Origin: Pelagophyceae sp. CCMP2097
Lineage: Eukaryota > Sar > Pelagophyceae
NCBI GenBank assembly: GCA_026770575.1
Contig: MU657165.1
Coordinates: 139,032 to 203,031 of the forward strand
Length of the DNA stretch: 64,000 nt
Direction of reading: 5' to 3'
In this document: one piece after another, positions 10,067 to 21,500 of the stretch
Numbering within the stretch: the stretch's first letter is position 1
Layout: the number at the start of each line of letters is the position of its first letter
Translations under genes and position numbers: made by a program
The notes under the pieces: generated by a model
Database searches by the model: none
What the model saw: the letters and a program-made list of their open reading frames with translations, nothing else
What the model was told of the DNA's origin: nothing

Positions 10067-10752
10067 TCAGCAGCAGGGCCCGCGGGGCGATTCAGTGTCG
10101 ATGCGGAAGGCGGCGCCCTCGCTCTGCGGGACGGGCGGGAGGTGGCGCGCAATGTCTGTGAAGAGCTCTGAGACGTTTTGGTCTTCTTTGGCCGACGTCT
10201 CGACGAACGAGGCCCCAATCGTCTTGGCGTAATCTCGCGCTTTTTGCGTGGGCACCTTGGCCTGCAGGTCGGATTTGTTCGCGGCCAGCGTGAGGACGAG
10301 GTGCTCGGGCCCCTGGTCCCTAAGCTCGCGGACCCACTCCTGGAGTCTCAAGAACGTCGCCGGCTCGGAGACGTCGTAGACCAGCACCGCCGCCGCGGCG
10401 CCGCGGTAGTACATGGGCGCCAGCGAGTGGTACTTCTCCTGGCCCGCCGTGTCCCAGATCTGCATTTTGACCGGCTTTCCGTCCACGGTGATCCTATAAA
10501 GGCGCTGTCCGACCCACGCGCCTTCACAAAGACGCACATCTTCGACATGAACGAGGCGCCGATCGTCGACTCGTTAAAGGCGCGGAAGGAGTTCGTCACC
10601 TATACATATCGGGTCGGCAGGAGTCCTCTACGAGACTGTCGGGACACTGGTCGAACGAAGCGCTGCGCCAAAGAAGACTTTCCCACGCCCGTGTCTCCGA
10701 GGAGCACGACCTTAACCTCGCGGCACTTGCCGGCGCTGCCGGGGCTCCGCAT
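10067..10752 (-). CDS. Rab5-family small GTPase
   Basis: Three exons (10657-10752, 10538-10599, 10067-10493) joined by GT-AG introns give 194 residues. The P-loop is GDTGVGKSS, the effector region is ESTIGASF, switch II is WDTAGQEKYHSLAPMYYRGA, the guanine-specificity motifs are NKSD and ETSAK, and the C terminus ends in CC for geranylgeranylation. The YHSLAPMYYRGA sequence is characteristic of the Rab5/Rab21/Rab22 group, which controls early endosome fusion and sorting. The gene is divergent from the CFAP97-domain gene, with only 66 bp between the two proposed start codons. Confidence 0.9.
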
Positions 10753-10818
10753 CGACGCCGAATCGCCGCGCCCTTAGCGCCCACGCGCTGACGCCGCGCG
10801 AGAACAAGGCGGGGCCAG
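10753..10818. promoter_or_regulatory. Very short shared promoter, Rab5-like / CFAP97-like
   Basis: Only 66 bp separate the start codons if the CFAP97-domain protein starts at 10819. A later in-frame ATG at 10954 would widen it to about 200 bp. No box elements were recognised. Confidence 0.35.
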
Positions 10819-13063
10819 ATGGCGGGGATTGGCAGGGCCAGACTTTTCTTCTTGCCAACCCCGATAGGATTTGATTCGGGGCAGAGCCGGGCGCGCGTTG
10901 TGCGGAGATTTTGTCACGACTTGCCGTCCGGCGGTGGTTCCGCCGGCGCGCCCATGGCGGCGACCGCAGAGGTCGCGCAGATGCCGGGCCCGGCGGACGA
11001 CGCCGCGGCAAGCGTCACCGCGGGCGATGGCATCGCGGCAGCGGGCCTCACGGGCGCGACGGCCCCCGACGACTCGACTGCACCCGACGGCTCGACTGCT
11101 CTCGACGGCTCGACTGCTCCCGACGGCTCGACTGCTCCCGACGGCTCGACAGCAGTCGACGACTCGCTGGCGCCCAGCGACTTGACGGCGGCAGTCGTCG
11201 ACACGGCGCGCCCGACGACGTCGTTCGACACGGTGGAGCGCCCGACGACGACGTTGTCGGCAGTCGAGGCCACGACGGCGCGGACGTCGTTCGACACGGC
11301 GGCGCGGCCGACGACGACGTCTTCGGCGGCCGGCTCCTCGCTGGCGCGGCCGACGACGACGTCGGCGCTTTCGACGGCGCGGCGGACGCTGTCGTCCAGC
11401 GGCACGACGGCGAAGTCGGCGCTAAGCAAGCTCAACGACGATCCGCTCAGGTGCGTCTCTCGACGGGGCGTCGTGCGGGCGCGCGGGACGTGACTCGTAG
11501 GCGCGCGCACCAGCTGGCGCTGTCCCGCATTTCGGTTCGGCGGCCGGGTACGGGCACCATCGACTCTGCGCCGCCGGCGACGATGCAGATGGCGCATTTG
11601 AAGACCCGGCTGAAAGGCAAGCAGCAGCTGGAGACTCGCCTCTCCGAGATGCAAAAAGATAACAGACTCCTATTGCAGAAGATGGCGCTCATCGTGACGC
11701 AGCCTTCGGCGACATCCGGAGACGGCCATTCGATCAAGTCGTTGAACGTCCTCGGCCGCAAGCGCTTCCTCAAGGACGTCGACGCCGAGAATGCAGCTCT
11801 CCTGAAAAGGCTCGCCGCGTTGAAGCCGACGTACGACCGAAAGACCTGGGCCAACGACCGCAAGACCCATGAGCAGCTGCTGAAACGCCTCAGCAAGCGA
11901 GATCCCGCGCCCGAGACATGCCACTCGCGCGCGCCCAAGAGAGCGACCGTAGGTGCCCGCAGCTCGAGGACGCGGCTGCGCAGCCGGAGCAGCGCGCGCT
12001 GGTGCGCCTCGCGGACATGGTGCGCGTGCGCGACGTGGCGCGCGGCATCGCGCTGGAAGTCGTCGAGCTCGCTCTCGCGGCGGTGCCGGCGCAGGCGCGC
12101 CTCGCGCTCGAGCCCCGGCGCGGCAGGCTGCGTGGCGAGTCGCGCGGCGCTGCGAACGCGACGTCGCCGCCGACGTCGCCGCCGAGCGCGGCGTTTTCCC
12201 TGGACTCGTCCGGATCCGGATCTTCGCCCTTCCTCGTGCGACCCCTCCGCGAGAGGCAGCTCTCCGTTGTCTCGACGGGGTCGGCGGCGACGCCAAAGTC
12301 GCAGCGCAAGTCGCAGCGGCTCTTGGCCGAAGCGGCGGAAGCGTTGCGGAAGCAGCTGGCGGATTCCGAGGCCGAGCGTTTGCGGAAAGAGCGCGACGAA
12401 GAGGCCAACAAAATCGGCCGCTTCCCCGTCCTCACCCCTGACCACGTCAACGAGGGCCCCGGACCGAGGGCGCCGATGGTCCTGCACTCGAAGCGAGACG
12501 TGCCACTGGTCGACGCCGAATCCAAAGCAGTCGGCTCCGTGCTCCTGGCGCTGACGGCGACGGCGTCGGCGACGGGAGACGTGGCCATCTTCGCCGCAAA
12601 CGTCTCGGACCATCCGGACGCGCCGAGCGAGCTGCGTTTCAAGGCGCGGCTGCCGACTCTGGGCATCGTCGACGCCGACTACGCGCGCAGCTTCCTCGCC
12701 GCGCTCCTCCGCGGCCTCTCGCTCCAGGTCACCATCACCGTCGACGACCCGCCGCCGCGGCGCCAGCGCACTTCACGGGCGTCTCGAGCGTCGAGGTCCT
12801 CGAGCTCGGATCTCTTCCAAGACGCCGACGAGGCCTTTGGACGGCCCCGGCGCCACGCGACCCACGACAGCTTCGACGACGCTGCGAGCGCCGCGACCCG
12901 CGACAGCATCGACCTGGCCGCGAGCTACACCGGCGCCGTGGCCTACACCGGCAAGGCGCGGCGCCTTGCGGCCCAAGAAGCCGCCCCCACCACACGCCGC
13001 CACGTCGCGCTCATCCTCGCCTCGAATCGAAGAGTCCGCGTAGACGGCGACGACGCAAAATAA
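10819..13063 (+). CDS. CFAP97/Hemingway-domain protein
   Basis: Exons 10819-11450, 11501-11896 and 11953-13063 encode 712 residues. The middle exon carries the CFAP97 (Hemingway) signature: IDSAPPATMQMAHLK, EMQKDNRLLLQKM, and ENAALLKRLAALKPTYDRKTWANDRKTHEQLL split into two conserved helices. The family is linked to axonemes, so a flagellated stage is implied. The N-terminal region is Ser/Thr/Asp-rich with a 15-bp DNA repeat encoding PDGSTA (11068-11165). The long C-terminal region has a coiled-coil stretch (AEAAEALRKQLADSEAERL) and no known domain. The second intron (11897-11952) needs a GC donor (GCGAGA) to keep frame after HEQLLKRLSK. The start could also be at 10954. Confidence 0.75.
11068..11165 (+). 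repeat. 15-bp coding minisatellite (PDGSTA)
   Basis: About six copies of a 15-bp unit (ctcgacggctcgact-like) encode DGSTAP/DGSTAL inside the CFAP97-domain gene. Confidence 0.8.
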
Positions 13064-13219
13064 CGCGTCCGACCCACGGCTCCGACCAGCGGGGTGGGCC
13101 TTTCTCCCCTACAGGTGCCATGGCTCCCACCTGGGTGCCGTGACGCCGCGCCGCGCCCGCCCCTTTCGGCGTGTGTGTGGTGTATGTCGCTAAACTTAAG
13201 TGAGATCTCATCGCCAGAC

Positions 13220-14476
13220 ATGTCGTCGCTGCGCGTGCGCCTGCGCTCGGCGGAGGCGGCGCTGGCCGTGCCGGAGACTATCCTAGAGGTGCCGGCGAAG
13301 ACGGGCCGCCGCGGCCTCGGGGAGGTGGTGAAGCACCTGCTTCACGCGCGGGGTTTCCTCGGCGGCGCCTCTCTCACCTTTGACTTCGCCGTGCGCGACC
13401 GCCTCCTCCAGACGTCGCTGGCGAAGCACGCGTTGCTGCACGGCATCAGCGCCGAGGACGTCGTCGACGTCGACTTCTTCGTCGCCGCCGACGAGCCCAA
13501 GAGCGCGGGCGCGACGGACCATGACGACTGGGTCGGTTCTGTCTGCGCTCTGGCGCCGGGCCGCGCGGCCACGGGCGCGTATAACGGCTCCGTCGGCTGC
13601 GTCGGCGGTTCGGGCGTGCCGGACTTTAACGCGCACGAGGGAGCCGTCAAGGCTATGAGCGCGTGCACCATCGGAGGCGAAACCCTCCTCGCCACGGGCG
13701 GCCACGACGCTTTACTCAAGTGCTGGGCCGTCAAAGAATCCGGCGGCGTCGAGCTGCGCGCCGTTGGCGCCGGCCACGGCAATTCCATTGGCGCGGTGGC
13801 GTGGTCTTCCGCGCAGCATCGCCGCGTGGCCACCGCAGACTGGGAGGGCATGCTCTTCCTCTGGCAGGCCGACGGCGCCGCCTCTGAAACGGCGCCGCCG
13901 ACGAAGCGGCAGAAGATTGAAGCGCAGACGCTGCAGTTGGTGCCGCTGGAGACGCACAAGGCGCACGCGCAATCCGTCTCCGGCCTCGCCTGGGCCCGCG
14001 GCAACGCTTTATACTCGAGCTCGTGGGACCACTCCGTCAAGGCCTGGGACGCGGAAAAGGTCGAGGTGACCGCCTCGGCCAATGCGGGCGTGGTGCAGAC
14101 GTGCCTCGCCTGGTCGCCCCGCCACGACTTTGTCGCTTCCGGCGGCCACGACGCCGCCGTCCGCCTCTGGGACGGCCGCGCTTCGGGGTTTTCCTCGAAG
14201 TTCGCGGCGCACGACAAGTGCGTCACCGGCGTGGCCTGGCGTCAAGACGCCGACTTTCATCTATGTTCTGTGGGCATGGACGCCCAAATCTTACTCTGGG
14301 ACATCCGAGGCGGCGGCCGCGCACCCCTGCGGAGGCTCGCCGCGCCGCCGAAGCTCGCCTCGCCGTTGTGCGTCGCCTGGTGCGACGCCGATGACAAGGG
14401 AGACTCGTCCATCTTCGTCGGAGGCGACGACGCAAAGCTCCACGAGTTTAGCGTCGGGCCCGCGCTAAGGACTTGA
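13220..14476 (+). CDS. WDR12: WDR12/YTM1 ribosome biogenesis WD40 protein
   Basis: A single exon encodes 418 residues, the normal size for WDR12/Ytm1. It begins with an NLE domain (VRLRSAEAALAVPETILEVPA and the ISAEDVVDVDFF end), followed by about seven WD40 repeats (LLATGGHDALLKCWAV, LYSSSWDHSVKAWDAE, FVASGGHDAAVRLWDG, LCSVGMDAQILLWDI). With BOP1 and PES1 it forms the PeBoW complex, which matures the 60S subunit in the nucleolus. The NLE domain is bound by the AAA ATPase Rea1/Midasin. I chose the ATG at 13220 over one 126 nt upstream because the NLE domain starts right after it. Confidence 0.9.
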   Translation: MSSLRVRLRSAEAALAVPETILEVPAKTGRRGLGEVVKHLLHARGFLGGASLTFDFAVRDRLLQTSLAKHALLHGISAEDVVDVDFFVAADEPKSAGATDHDDWVGSVCALAPGRAATGAYNGSVGCVGGSGVPDFNAHEGAVKAMSACTIGGETLLATGGHDALLKCWAVKESGGVELRAVGAGHGNSIGAVAWSSAQHRRVATADWEGMLFLWQADGAASETAPPTKRQKIEAQTLQLVPLETHKAHAQSVSGLAWARGNALYSSSWDHSVKAWDAEKVEVTASANAGVVQTCLAWSPRHDFVASGGHDAAVRLWDGRASGFSSKFAAHDKCVTGVAWRQDADFHLCSVGMDAQILLWDIRGGGRAPLRRLAAPPKLASPLCVAWCDADDKGDSSIFVGGDDAKLHEFSVGPALRT

Positions 14477-14789
14477 TAAATTTCGTCTGCGTGTCTGTGG
14501 TGGCGTGTTTCGGGCACGGGGGACCGGCGTCCCACCCCTCTACCCTCAGGGACTGCTCTGCGATCAGGGCCTGAAGGGCGAGGCTGCCTCGAACCTCTGC
14601 TCGGGGCTCTCGGTACGCCGTCGCTCTTGCATCACTGCGGGGCGGCCACTTCAAGGGGGAGGGCTCAGCGGCCCCACGTCAAAGGCGCGCGCGGTTAAGC
14701 GCGGGCCTCCAGGGCCGAACATTCGGGGTCAGCGTGTGTTCATGTGCACCGAGGACCCAGAGAGGACGCTAAGGATCTCTTAACGGGGC
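14477..14789. other. Intergenic, no feature recognised
   Basis: This lies between two converging genes (WDR12 + and the CS-domain protein -). No ORF, repeat or RNA gene was recognised. Confidence 0.5.
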
Positions 14790-16574
14790 TCAGGCGTCTT
14801 CCTTGTACTCGTCCATGGCCTGCATCGGCGGCATGTAGCCGCGGTGCTTCGCCTCGCGGCCCAGGTTCTCCATAAAGGCGGCATGAGACCCATCGTCCAC
14901 GTGCTCGGGTGCAGCCACCACGGCCGGCGCGGCCGGCGCGACGAAGCCGGGCGGCGCGGGCGGCAGCGTGATGGTGAGCGTCGAATGCTTCTTGGAGTAC
15001 TTTGCCCGCGCTTGTTTGGCGTCGACATGCGGGTCGCGAAGGGCCAAATCGAGAGTTGCCGCGCCGGGCGCTGAGACGCGGACGCGGTCAAAGTCCACGT
15101 CCAAGCTCTCGCACCGCGCGCCGGGCGGCAGGTGCACGACGAGCTCGCGTTCGCCGTCGTCGCGCCGGCGCATGGCGTGGTCTAGAGGCGGCAAAGCGCC
15201 GAATATGACGCCTTCTTCGTCGTCCTCGATGACGTCGTCCAAGTCTGCGGCGGGCGCGGCCGGCACGGGTGTGGCGCCGGCCGCGTCGTTTCCGGCCGAG
15301 GCGACGGCGTCGCTCCAGTCGCCGTCGACGACGGGGTCGCTCCAGTCGTCTTCTGCGGCCACGGGGTCGCTCCAGTCGCCGTCGCCGTCGCCGTCGTCAC
15401 CTCCGTCCGTCGAAATGGCCACCCGGGCGAAATCGTCGACGGGTTTGACGGCCGCCTCGACTTTCGTGGCGCGGGCCGCCTTCTTGGCGGGCGCCTCCTT
15501 CGCCTTGGCGGGGGCCGCCTCTGAAGCGGGCTGCGCCTCCTTTGCCGCGGGCGCGTCTCGCCAGGGCGTGTTCTTGGGCCGCAGCGGCGCGTCGGGCTTC
15601 GTGGGCGCGGGTTTCGGTGCCTCAGCCGTCTTCGACCGTCGCTCGACCATTTTGCGGACGCCGGCAAAGGCCGGGTCGGTGCGCAAAGCGCGGACGGCGC
15701 GCTGCGCGTCGGGATCCAGAGCGTCCACCTCGCGGTCGCTCAGCCTTAGGGCCTGCGCCGCCGCCGAAATCTGCGAGTCGTCGAGCTTGGAGTCCTCGGC
15801 GTCGATGCCGCCGTCGGCGGCGAGGGCCGCGTCGTTAACCGCCTGCGACTCTTTGACCAACCCCAAGCTGTGGCAGGCGGCGCGGACTTGCGCAAAGGCG
15901 TCGTTGGACCGGACGCCCTGCATCTTCTCCCGCGCCTCGTCGTCCGGGATGCAGTCGATCTGGTACGTCGACATGGCCATGGCCTGCGACGTTTAAATTA
16001 CAGGCGGTTGACAACGCGGGGAAGCGCACCTGAGCAACCGCGCGGAGCATGGCCGCGTCGACGCCCAGCGCCGCCGCCGCCGCCGACACGGCCGCGTCGT
16101 TCGACGCCGTTGCAGGTTGGGCCCGCGCCGGTGCAGCGCTCGGAAGGAGAGCCTTTGCCGGGGCCTTCTTCTGCGGCTTGTTCAGGAAACCGCCCTTGAC
16201 GGCCCCGGCGCCCTTTGCCGTCTTGACCGCGGCCTTGGGCGCCGCGGCCTTCTTCGCCGCATTCGATTTGGCTTCGCGCGCGTCCTGGACCACCTGCGCC
16301 GACGGTCGGGGTGGGCCGCGGTGGGGCTCAGAGGGGCGCTCACCTTGGCCCGCGCGGCGACGGTCGGGATGGCGTGCGCGATTGCGGCTCGGTACTGCGC
16401 AAAATGCTCGCCGCGGACCATGAGTTCGACCTTTGACTGCGCCTCGGCGTCGAGAGAGGCTCTTTGTTCGTCGCTGAAGCAAATCGCCTGGGCAACGATC
16501 TCGAGCACCTCCTGCTTCAGCCCAGTCGAAGACGCAATCTGCGCAAAGACGTCCTTGTCGTTCGGGAACATCAT
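14790..16574 (-). CDS. CS (p23/PIH1-like) domain protein with three helical repeats
   Basis: Exons 16344-16574, 16030-16293 and 14790-15983 (both introns GT-AG, all phase 0) encode 562 residues. The C-terminal part has a CS/PIH1-C-like domain (ELVVHLPPGARCESLDVDF, then ARAKYSKKHSTLTITLP), the HSP90-cochaperone-type fold used in dynein-arm assembly factors. Three copies of a roughly 45-residue helical unit precede it: LEIVAQAICFSDEQRASLD, LRAVAQAMAMSTYQID and SAAAQALRLSDREVDALD, each followed by a xVRxxV helix. Between them is an Ala/Lys/Pro linker, and DDWSDPV/GDWSDAV acidic repeats lie before the CS domain. An R2TP/PIH co-chaperone role is inference. Confidence 0.6.
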
Positions 16575-16911
16575 CGCCGCGAAGGGACGGCAGACGACGT
16601 GGTCGGGCGCAAAGACCGGGGGGCTCGGACCGGGGGGGGGGCGGCAGACGTTTACTCGAGACCTTCGCCAAAAGGCCAGTTTGGCGACTCTTGGGACTGC
16701 GCCGTTGCGCGCGACTGGCGGTCGACGCTCTCCAAGTACAGGGTGCGCGGTCGCAACTCGGAGTCTTCGGATCCGCGCGACCGGACAACTGCCCGTGTTT
16801 GGTCGATACCGAAGGACGCAACGCGGGGTCGGAGATGCAGAATTTCACATCATTTATACACCCTTGAGGCATGACCTCGATGGCACAGAGAGGACGGCGC
16901 GTTCGCGGTCC
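16575..16911. other. Intergenic, 5' of CS-domain gene and 3' of U-box gene A
   Basis: No gene seen. It contains a G-run (accgggggggggg, about 16630). From about 16866 the sequence belongs to the 1.4-kb duplication. Confidence 0.5.
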
Positions 16912-18256
16912 TCATCGGAACGCCGGGCCCCGGCGGCACTTGTCCAGGAACTCTGCAATCTTCTTCCGCGCGAAAAGGTTCGGCACGAGGTCGAGGCTCG
17001 AGAGAGCTTCGTTCGTCAAGGGCGACGTCGAGGCGCCTGCGACAATGCGGGAGTGAAACATCGAGAGCGGTTCCGTCGATTCGCGCGCACGCACCCGTCG
17101 CGAACCACTGCTCGATGCAGACTCGTTCGTACGTGTTCCCGTCGCGCGATATGACGGGGTCTTTCATCAACTCTCTCGAGATCGGGCACATCATGTCTTC
17201 GTCGACGTCGCGCTGCGCGACCTTCAGGCGCGCGAGCTCGGCGCGGTGCTTGTGCAGCTCGGCCTCGAGGACGGCCTGGTGCTGCGCGGCGCCATCGAGG
17301 ACGGCCTAGGAATGCCCAGAGTCCATTTCAATTGACGGCATCGCCCTCCTCCCGACGTACCTGCGCCGAGAGCAGCTGCTGCGACTTGTGGCACGAGCGC
17401 ACGGCGGAGAGTATCTTCAACGCCGACGCGAGGGGGATGTCCATGTCGCGCATGTCGCCCGGCTCAAGGTAAAGCAGCGCGCTGTCGTCAATCTCATGTT
17501 CTCGGAAGACCGCCAGCAGCGACCCGAGACCGAGCGACTCGAGCAGCGCGACGGTCGTCGCGTCGTCAAAGTCGTCAGGCGGCGGCGGCGCTTCGACCAG
17601 ACGAGTATGCTCGTCGTCGCACGTCTCCTCCTTCACTTCCTCGACGCTGAAGCTCGCCGCGTCGCCTGCTTCCGAGGACTCGTCGATGTGAATCGTCGCT
17701 TCGTCGTTGTCGTCGGCGGCAGGAGGCTCGCTCGAGAGAGTGCGACTCAGCGTCGAGGCTCCTCGCGGCTCGCCCGAGGTCTTCGTTGTCGTAATTGCAG
17801 CAGCGTCGGCGTCCTCGTGCATCGTCCGACGCACCGACCCCGGCTTGGTCTTCTCGCGCCGTCGCTTGGTCGTCGTCGAGCGCGGCTTCGACGGCGCGCC
17901 GTTGCGTCTCACAGCTTGATCCGCGTCAGCGTCCCTCACCAAGTCGAGGTACGCTGCATCGGCCCTGGGCCCAGCGCCGCGCGCCTGGTAGAGCGCCCAA
18001 GATCCTAAAAACGCGAAGACCAGCGAGAAGAGCGCGACGGCCCTTCCGCGCATGGGGCTCGCCGTGTCGAGCAGTTCAATTGCCGCCATCTGTTTGACGT
18101 CGGCGCCGGCCCGGATGAGCGCGTCGACCACGTCGAAATGGCCGGACGCCAAGGCGGCGACCGCCGCCGTGACTTTCATGCCATTTGGGTCCTTGCCGTT
18201 TGGGTCGCAGCCTTGGGCGAGCAACTCCTCGACCAGCGCGACGTTACCGTTAAAGG
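16866..18256. repeat. Segmental duplication, copy A
   Basis: About 1,390 bp are nearly identical to 55810-57200 in the same orientation, at a constant offset of 38,944 and hence without indels. The copy includes exons and both introns of the U-box gene. Confidence 0.95.
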
Positions 18257-18338
18257 CGTAGGCGAACAAATGCTTGCACGGCGCCCGCGTGACGCCGGCG
18301 CACGAGCCCACCATGGCCACGGCGAGCAAGAGCCACAT
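16912..18338 (-). CDS. Short ankyrin-TM-SAM-U-box protein (copy A)
   Basis: Exons 17361-18338, 17095-17305 and 16912-17036 encode 437 residues. Order: signal-like hydrophobic N terminus ([15 protein letters not shown]), two ankyrin-like repeats ([34 protein letters not shown]), a transmembrane segment ([17 protein letters not shown]), a basic linker ([11 protein letters not shown]), an acidic region, a SAM domain ([19 protein letters not shown]), a coiled coil ([18 protein letters not shown]) and a complete U-box. The U-box reads [31 protein letters not shown], then [16 protein letters not shown] after an intron. U-boxes recruit E2 enzymes, so this is a likely membrane-bound E3 ligase. It is a shorter version of copy B, lacking most ankyrin repeats. 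Confidence 0.75.
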
Positions 18339-18556
18339 CTCTCGGGGACCCGTGGTCTCGATCGTCCACTAGATCTACTCTCGATTCTCTTCACGGTCTC
18401 GGGCGGATGTATCGCCAAAATATTTATAATATTTCGGAGAAGCCGCGCGCGCGCGCGCATCCACATCAAGTTTGATGCGCCGCCGACAGCCCGGGTTTCA
18501 AAGGCGGATGTAGAGAGAACTGTGATAAGAGAACAAATGCGAGGGCGTGGAGAGGA

Positions 18557-21500
18557 TCAACTCGGCCGCGGCCGCGGCGGCGGCGGCGGCATCTTGGGCG
18601 CAAAGGCCGCGGGCTTGGGCGGCGGCGCGCCGGGTATGGGCGGCGCGCCGGGTATGGACGGCGGCGCCTTGGACGGCATGGACGGCGGCGGCTTGGCGCC
18701 GCCGGCGGAGGGCATGGGCGGTGGGCCTTTCGGCGGCGCGGCCTGGGCCGCGTCGGCCTCGTCGGCCCTCGGCGGCGGCTTGGGCATGGGCGGCGGCGGC
18801 TTGGACGGACCGGCGACGTCGGCCTTTATCGGCATGGGCGGCGGCGGCTTGACCTTGGCCACGGGCTGCGGCGGCTTCGTCAGCGCGTCGGCGGTGCGCG
18901 GCATGGGTGGCGGCATCGGCTGCTTTGCCGGCGAGTGCATGGTTTTGAACGCGCCGTCGGGCGCCGGAGCGTCCGCGTCGAGCTCGAGCAGCGTCGCGTC
19001 TAGGCCCTCTGCGGCTGCGCGGAGGCGGACGGCGCCGAGGGGCACGCCTCGCTTGAGCAGCGCCGCGTACTTCAGATACGGCTCGTAGCGCGCGTCGTGC
19101 CGCAGCAGGCCGCCCATTTCCGCGGACGGGGACTGCTCGGTCGGCGGCGGCGGTTTCAGCTTGTTGGGCGGCGTCCGCGACGGCGCAGGGTCGCTGTCGT
19201 CGTCGTTTTCGGACTGCGCCGCGCTCCCCACTTTCCGTGGAAAACATGCAGTCCACTTTCCACTTTCCGGCGCCCCGTGCGCGCCGTCTCGGGCCGTGGG
19301 CTCGGACGCGTCTTTCGCGAGTTTGTCGAGAAGGTTTGAGACGTGCTGGTCGTCGTGCAGGCCCAAGACGACGGCGTCGGAGTTTTCCTCGGCCGCCGCG
19401 TCGAGGAGCAGCGGGCCGGCGCGGAGCATGGCCGCGTGCACCAACTCCGCCGCCGCCGCGCGCTCGTCGTCGCGCGCGCCTGAGTCGCCGCCCAGAGCGA
19501 TGGGCGCCGCCGTCCTTGCCACGCGCCGGAATTCCAGGCCGTCGTCCCTTTCAAGCATCTCCGACGCGAGGCGGAGCGCTGCGACGCGGACGGCGCCGTC
19601 GCGCGACGCCGTGGCGCGGGCCAGCGTCGCGTCGAGGCGGTCGCGGAGGCCGTCGTCGGCGACTGCGCAGAGAGCGAGCCACGCCCCGCACCTCTGCGTG
19701 AACGCGTCGACGTCTGGAGGCGCCGCCACGACCAGATCGTCATGTAAAGTCCCGGCCAGGTAGCCGCCGTCCTTCAACACCGTCGTCGCCTCGCGCGCCA
19801 GCGCCTCTGCCACTTCCGCGGCGTCTAAAGCGCCCGCGTGCGCCACGAGCCACGGCGCCAGAGCGCACAGCGCCACGGCCAGCGCGCCGCGCGCCCTGGC
19901 CGCGTCCGACGCGCCCAAACGGAGCGTCCTGGCGAAGGCGTTGCGCGCCGCCCTCGAAGTCGCCTCGTCGTCTGATAAAAGACCCCCGACCAATCGTTGG
20001 CATACCGGCTCCGTGCCCGCGTGGCCGTGCGCTGTCACCAGCTCCAAGAGTGCGACGCCGTACCTGTACATCCTGCACCGGACGTCGTCGGCGCACTGCG
20101 TCTGCAACAGAGCGTCTGCGACTCTGAGGATAGCCACGTCGGCATCCAGCCCGCTCCTTTTCAAACTCTCTGCGGCGGCGCCAAAAGCGCGGAGGAGCGC
20201 CGCGCAGCACGTGGCCGCCTGGTAGTGCGCCGTGCTCGCGACGCCCGTCGTCCGCGCCGGCGTCTGAGGGCGCGCGCCGCCGTCTGAGTGCGCCGCCAGG
20301 TGCAGCGCCGCCAGAGCACCGAGGAGCGTCGGCAGCACGTTTGAAGCGCCTGGGGCGCCCAGCTCGATGTAAATCACATAAGCTTTGAGCTTGGTCGGAA
20401 AGTCCCTCGATTCTAAAGCCCACCGCAGCGCCTCGCGGCCCCAGTCCGCGCGCAAGTCCGGTACGACGAGCTCCAGCGCGGAACATAAAGCCTGCACCAG
20501 CGCCACGGGCTGGACGAGGCCGGCCGCCGCGGCCCGGTCGAGGCGCGGCTTCTTTTCGACGAGAAATTCCCACGACTCTGCGTTTGTGGCGTTTGTGGCG
20601 TTTGTGGCCTTGTCGTCCCCTGCGAGGCCCTTGCGCACGGGCGGCTGCGAGAGCGCGGCAATAGACCGTGACCAGTCGAGGCCGAGGTGTTGGACGTCGA
20701 TGCCGCACCTGAGCACGGCTAGGAGTAGATTCACAGAGTTGATGGCCGCCGCGACGCTCGCCTCGTCGAGATTTGTAGAGGCGGCGCGCGACGAGAATAG
20801 CGCCAGGAAGCGCGGCTGGAGGTTTAAGAGCAAAGTGTGCAGCAAAGCGGGCAAGCGCATCTGCTCTCGGAACGAGTCTTCGGAGAGAGAGTGCGCGCCC
20901 CCGCCGAAGCGCGTGGGCGAGGCAAAGTGCGTCGTCGCAAAGTGGACGATTAAATGCAGGTGCGGCAGCAGCGCGGATATGTCTGCGCCGCCGAAAGCGG
21001 AGAGCAGCGCGACAGCGCCCTCGGCGAGACCCAACGGTCCTAATTCCTCTTGAGTCATGCGATTCCCGCGCGCCGCGTCCACGGCCGAATCGTGCGCGAG
21101 GAAGCCCAGCGTTTCGCAGAGCATGCCCGCGACCAAGTCCGGCGCCGCGGCAAAGGCGGCGCGCGCGGCCGTGCGGCACGCGGTCAACACTTGCAGATCA
21201 TTCGAACGCGAGGCCAGCGCCGTGCGCCTTAAACAGAAGGCGACAATGGCGGGCACGTTGGCCGCGGCGCGCGGGCTCGTGCACAGCGGCAGCCACAGGG
21301 CCTCTGTGGCGTCGAACGTGTGGGGCCCGTGCTTGGCGGCGAAGTCGATTAACCTGTCCAGATTCCTCTCCGAAGTGTGCGCCGCCGCGCCGGCGTGCTC
21401 GTCGTACAAAGTGACGTGCGTGCAAATGGCCGATAAAAGCCGCGCGGTGCACGCGTCGCCGCCCCACTCGGCACGGTTCTCGGCATGGTCGCCAAAGCAA

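Noticed and set aside
19740..21179. 479-codon minus-strand ORF inside the Furry-like gene
   Set aside because: It is Arg/Gly/Ala-rich and overlaps a longer frame that has recognisable conserved blocks; a GC-rich frame shadow.
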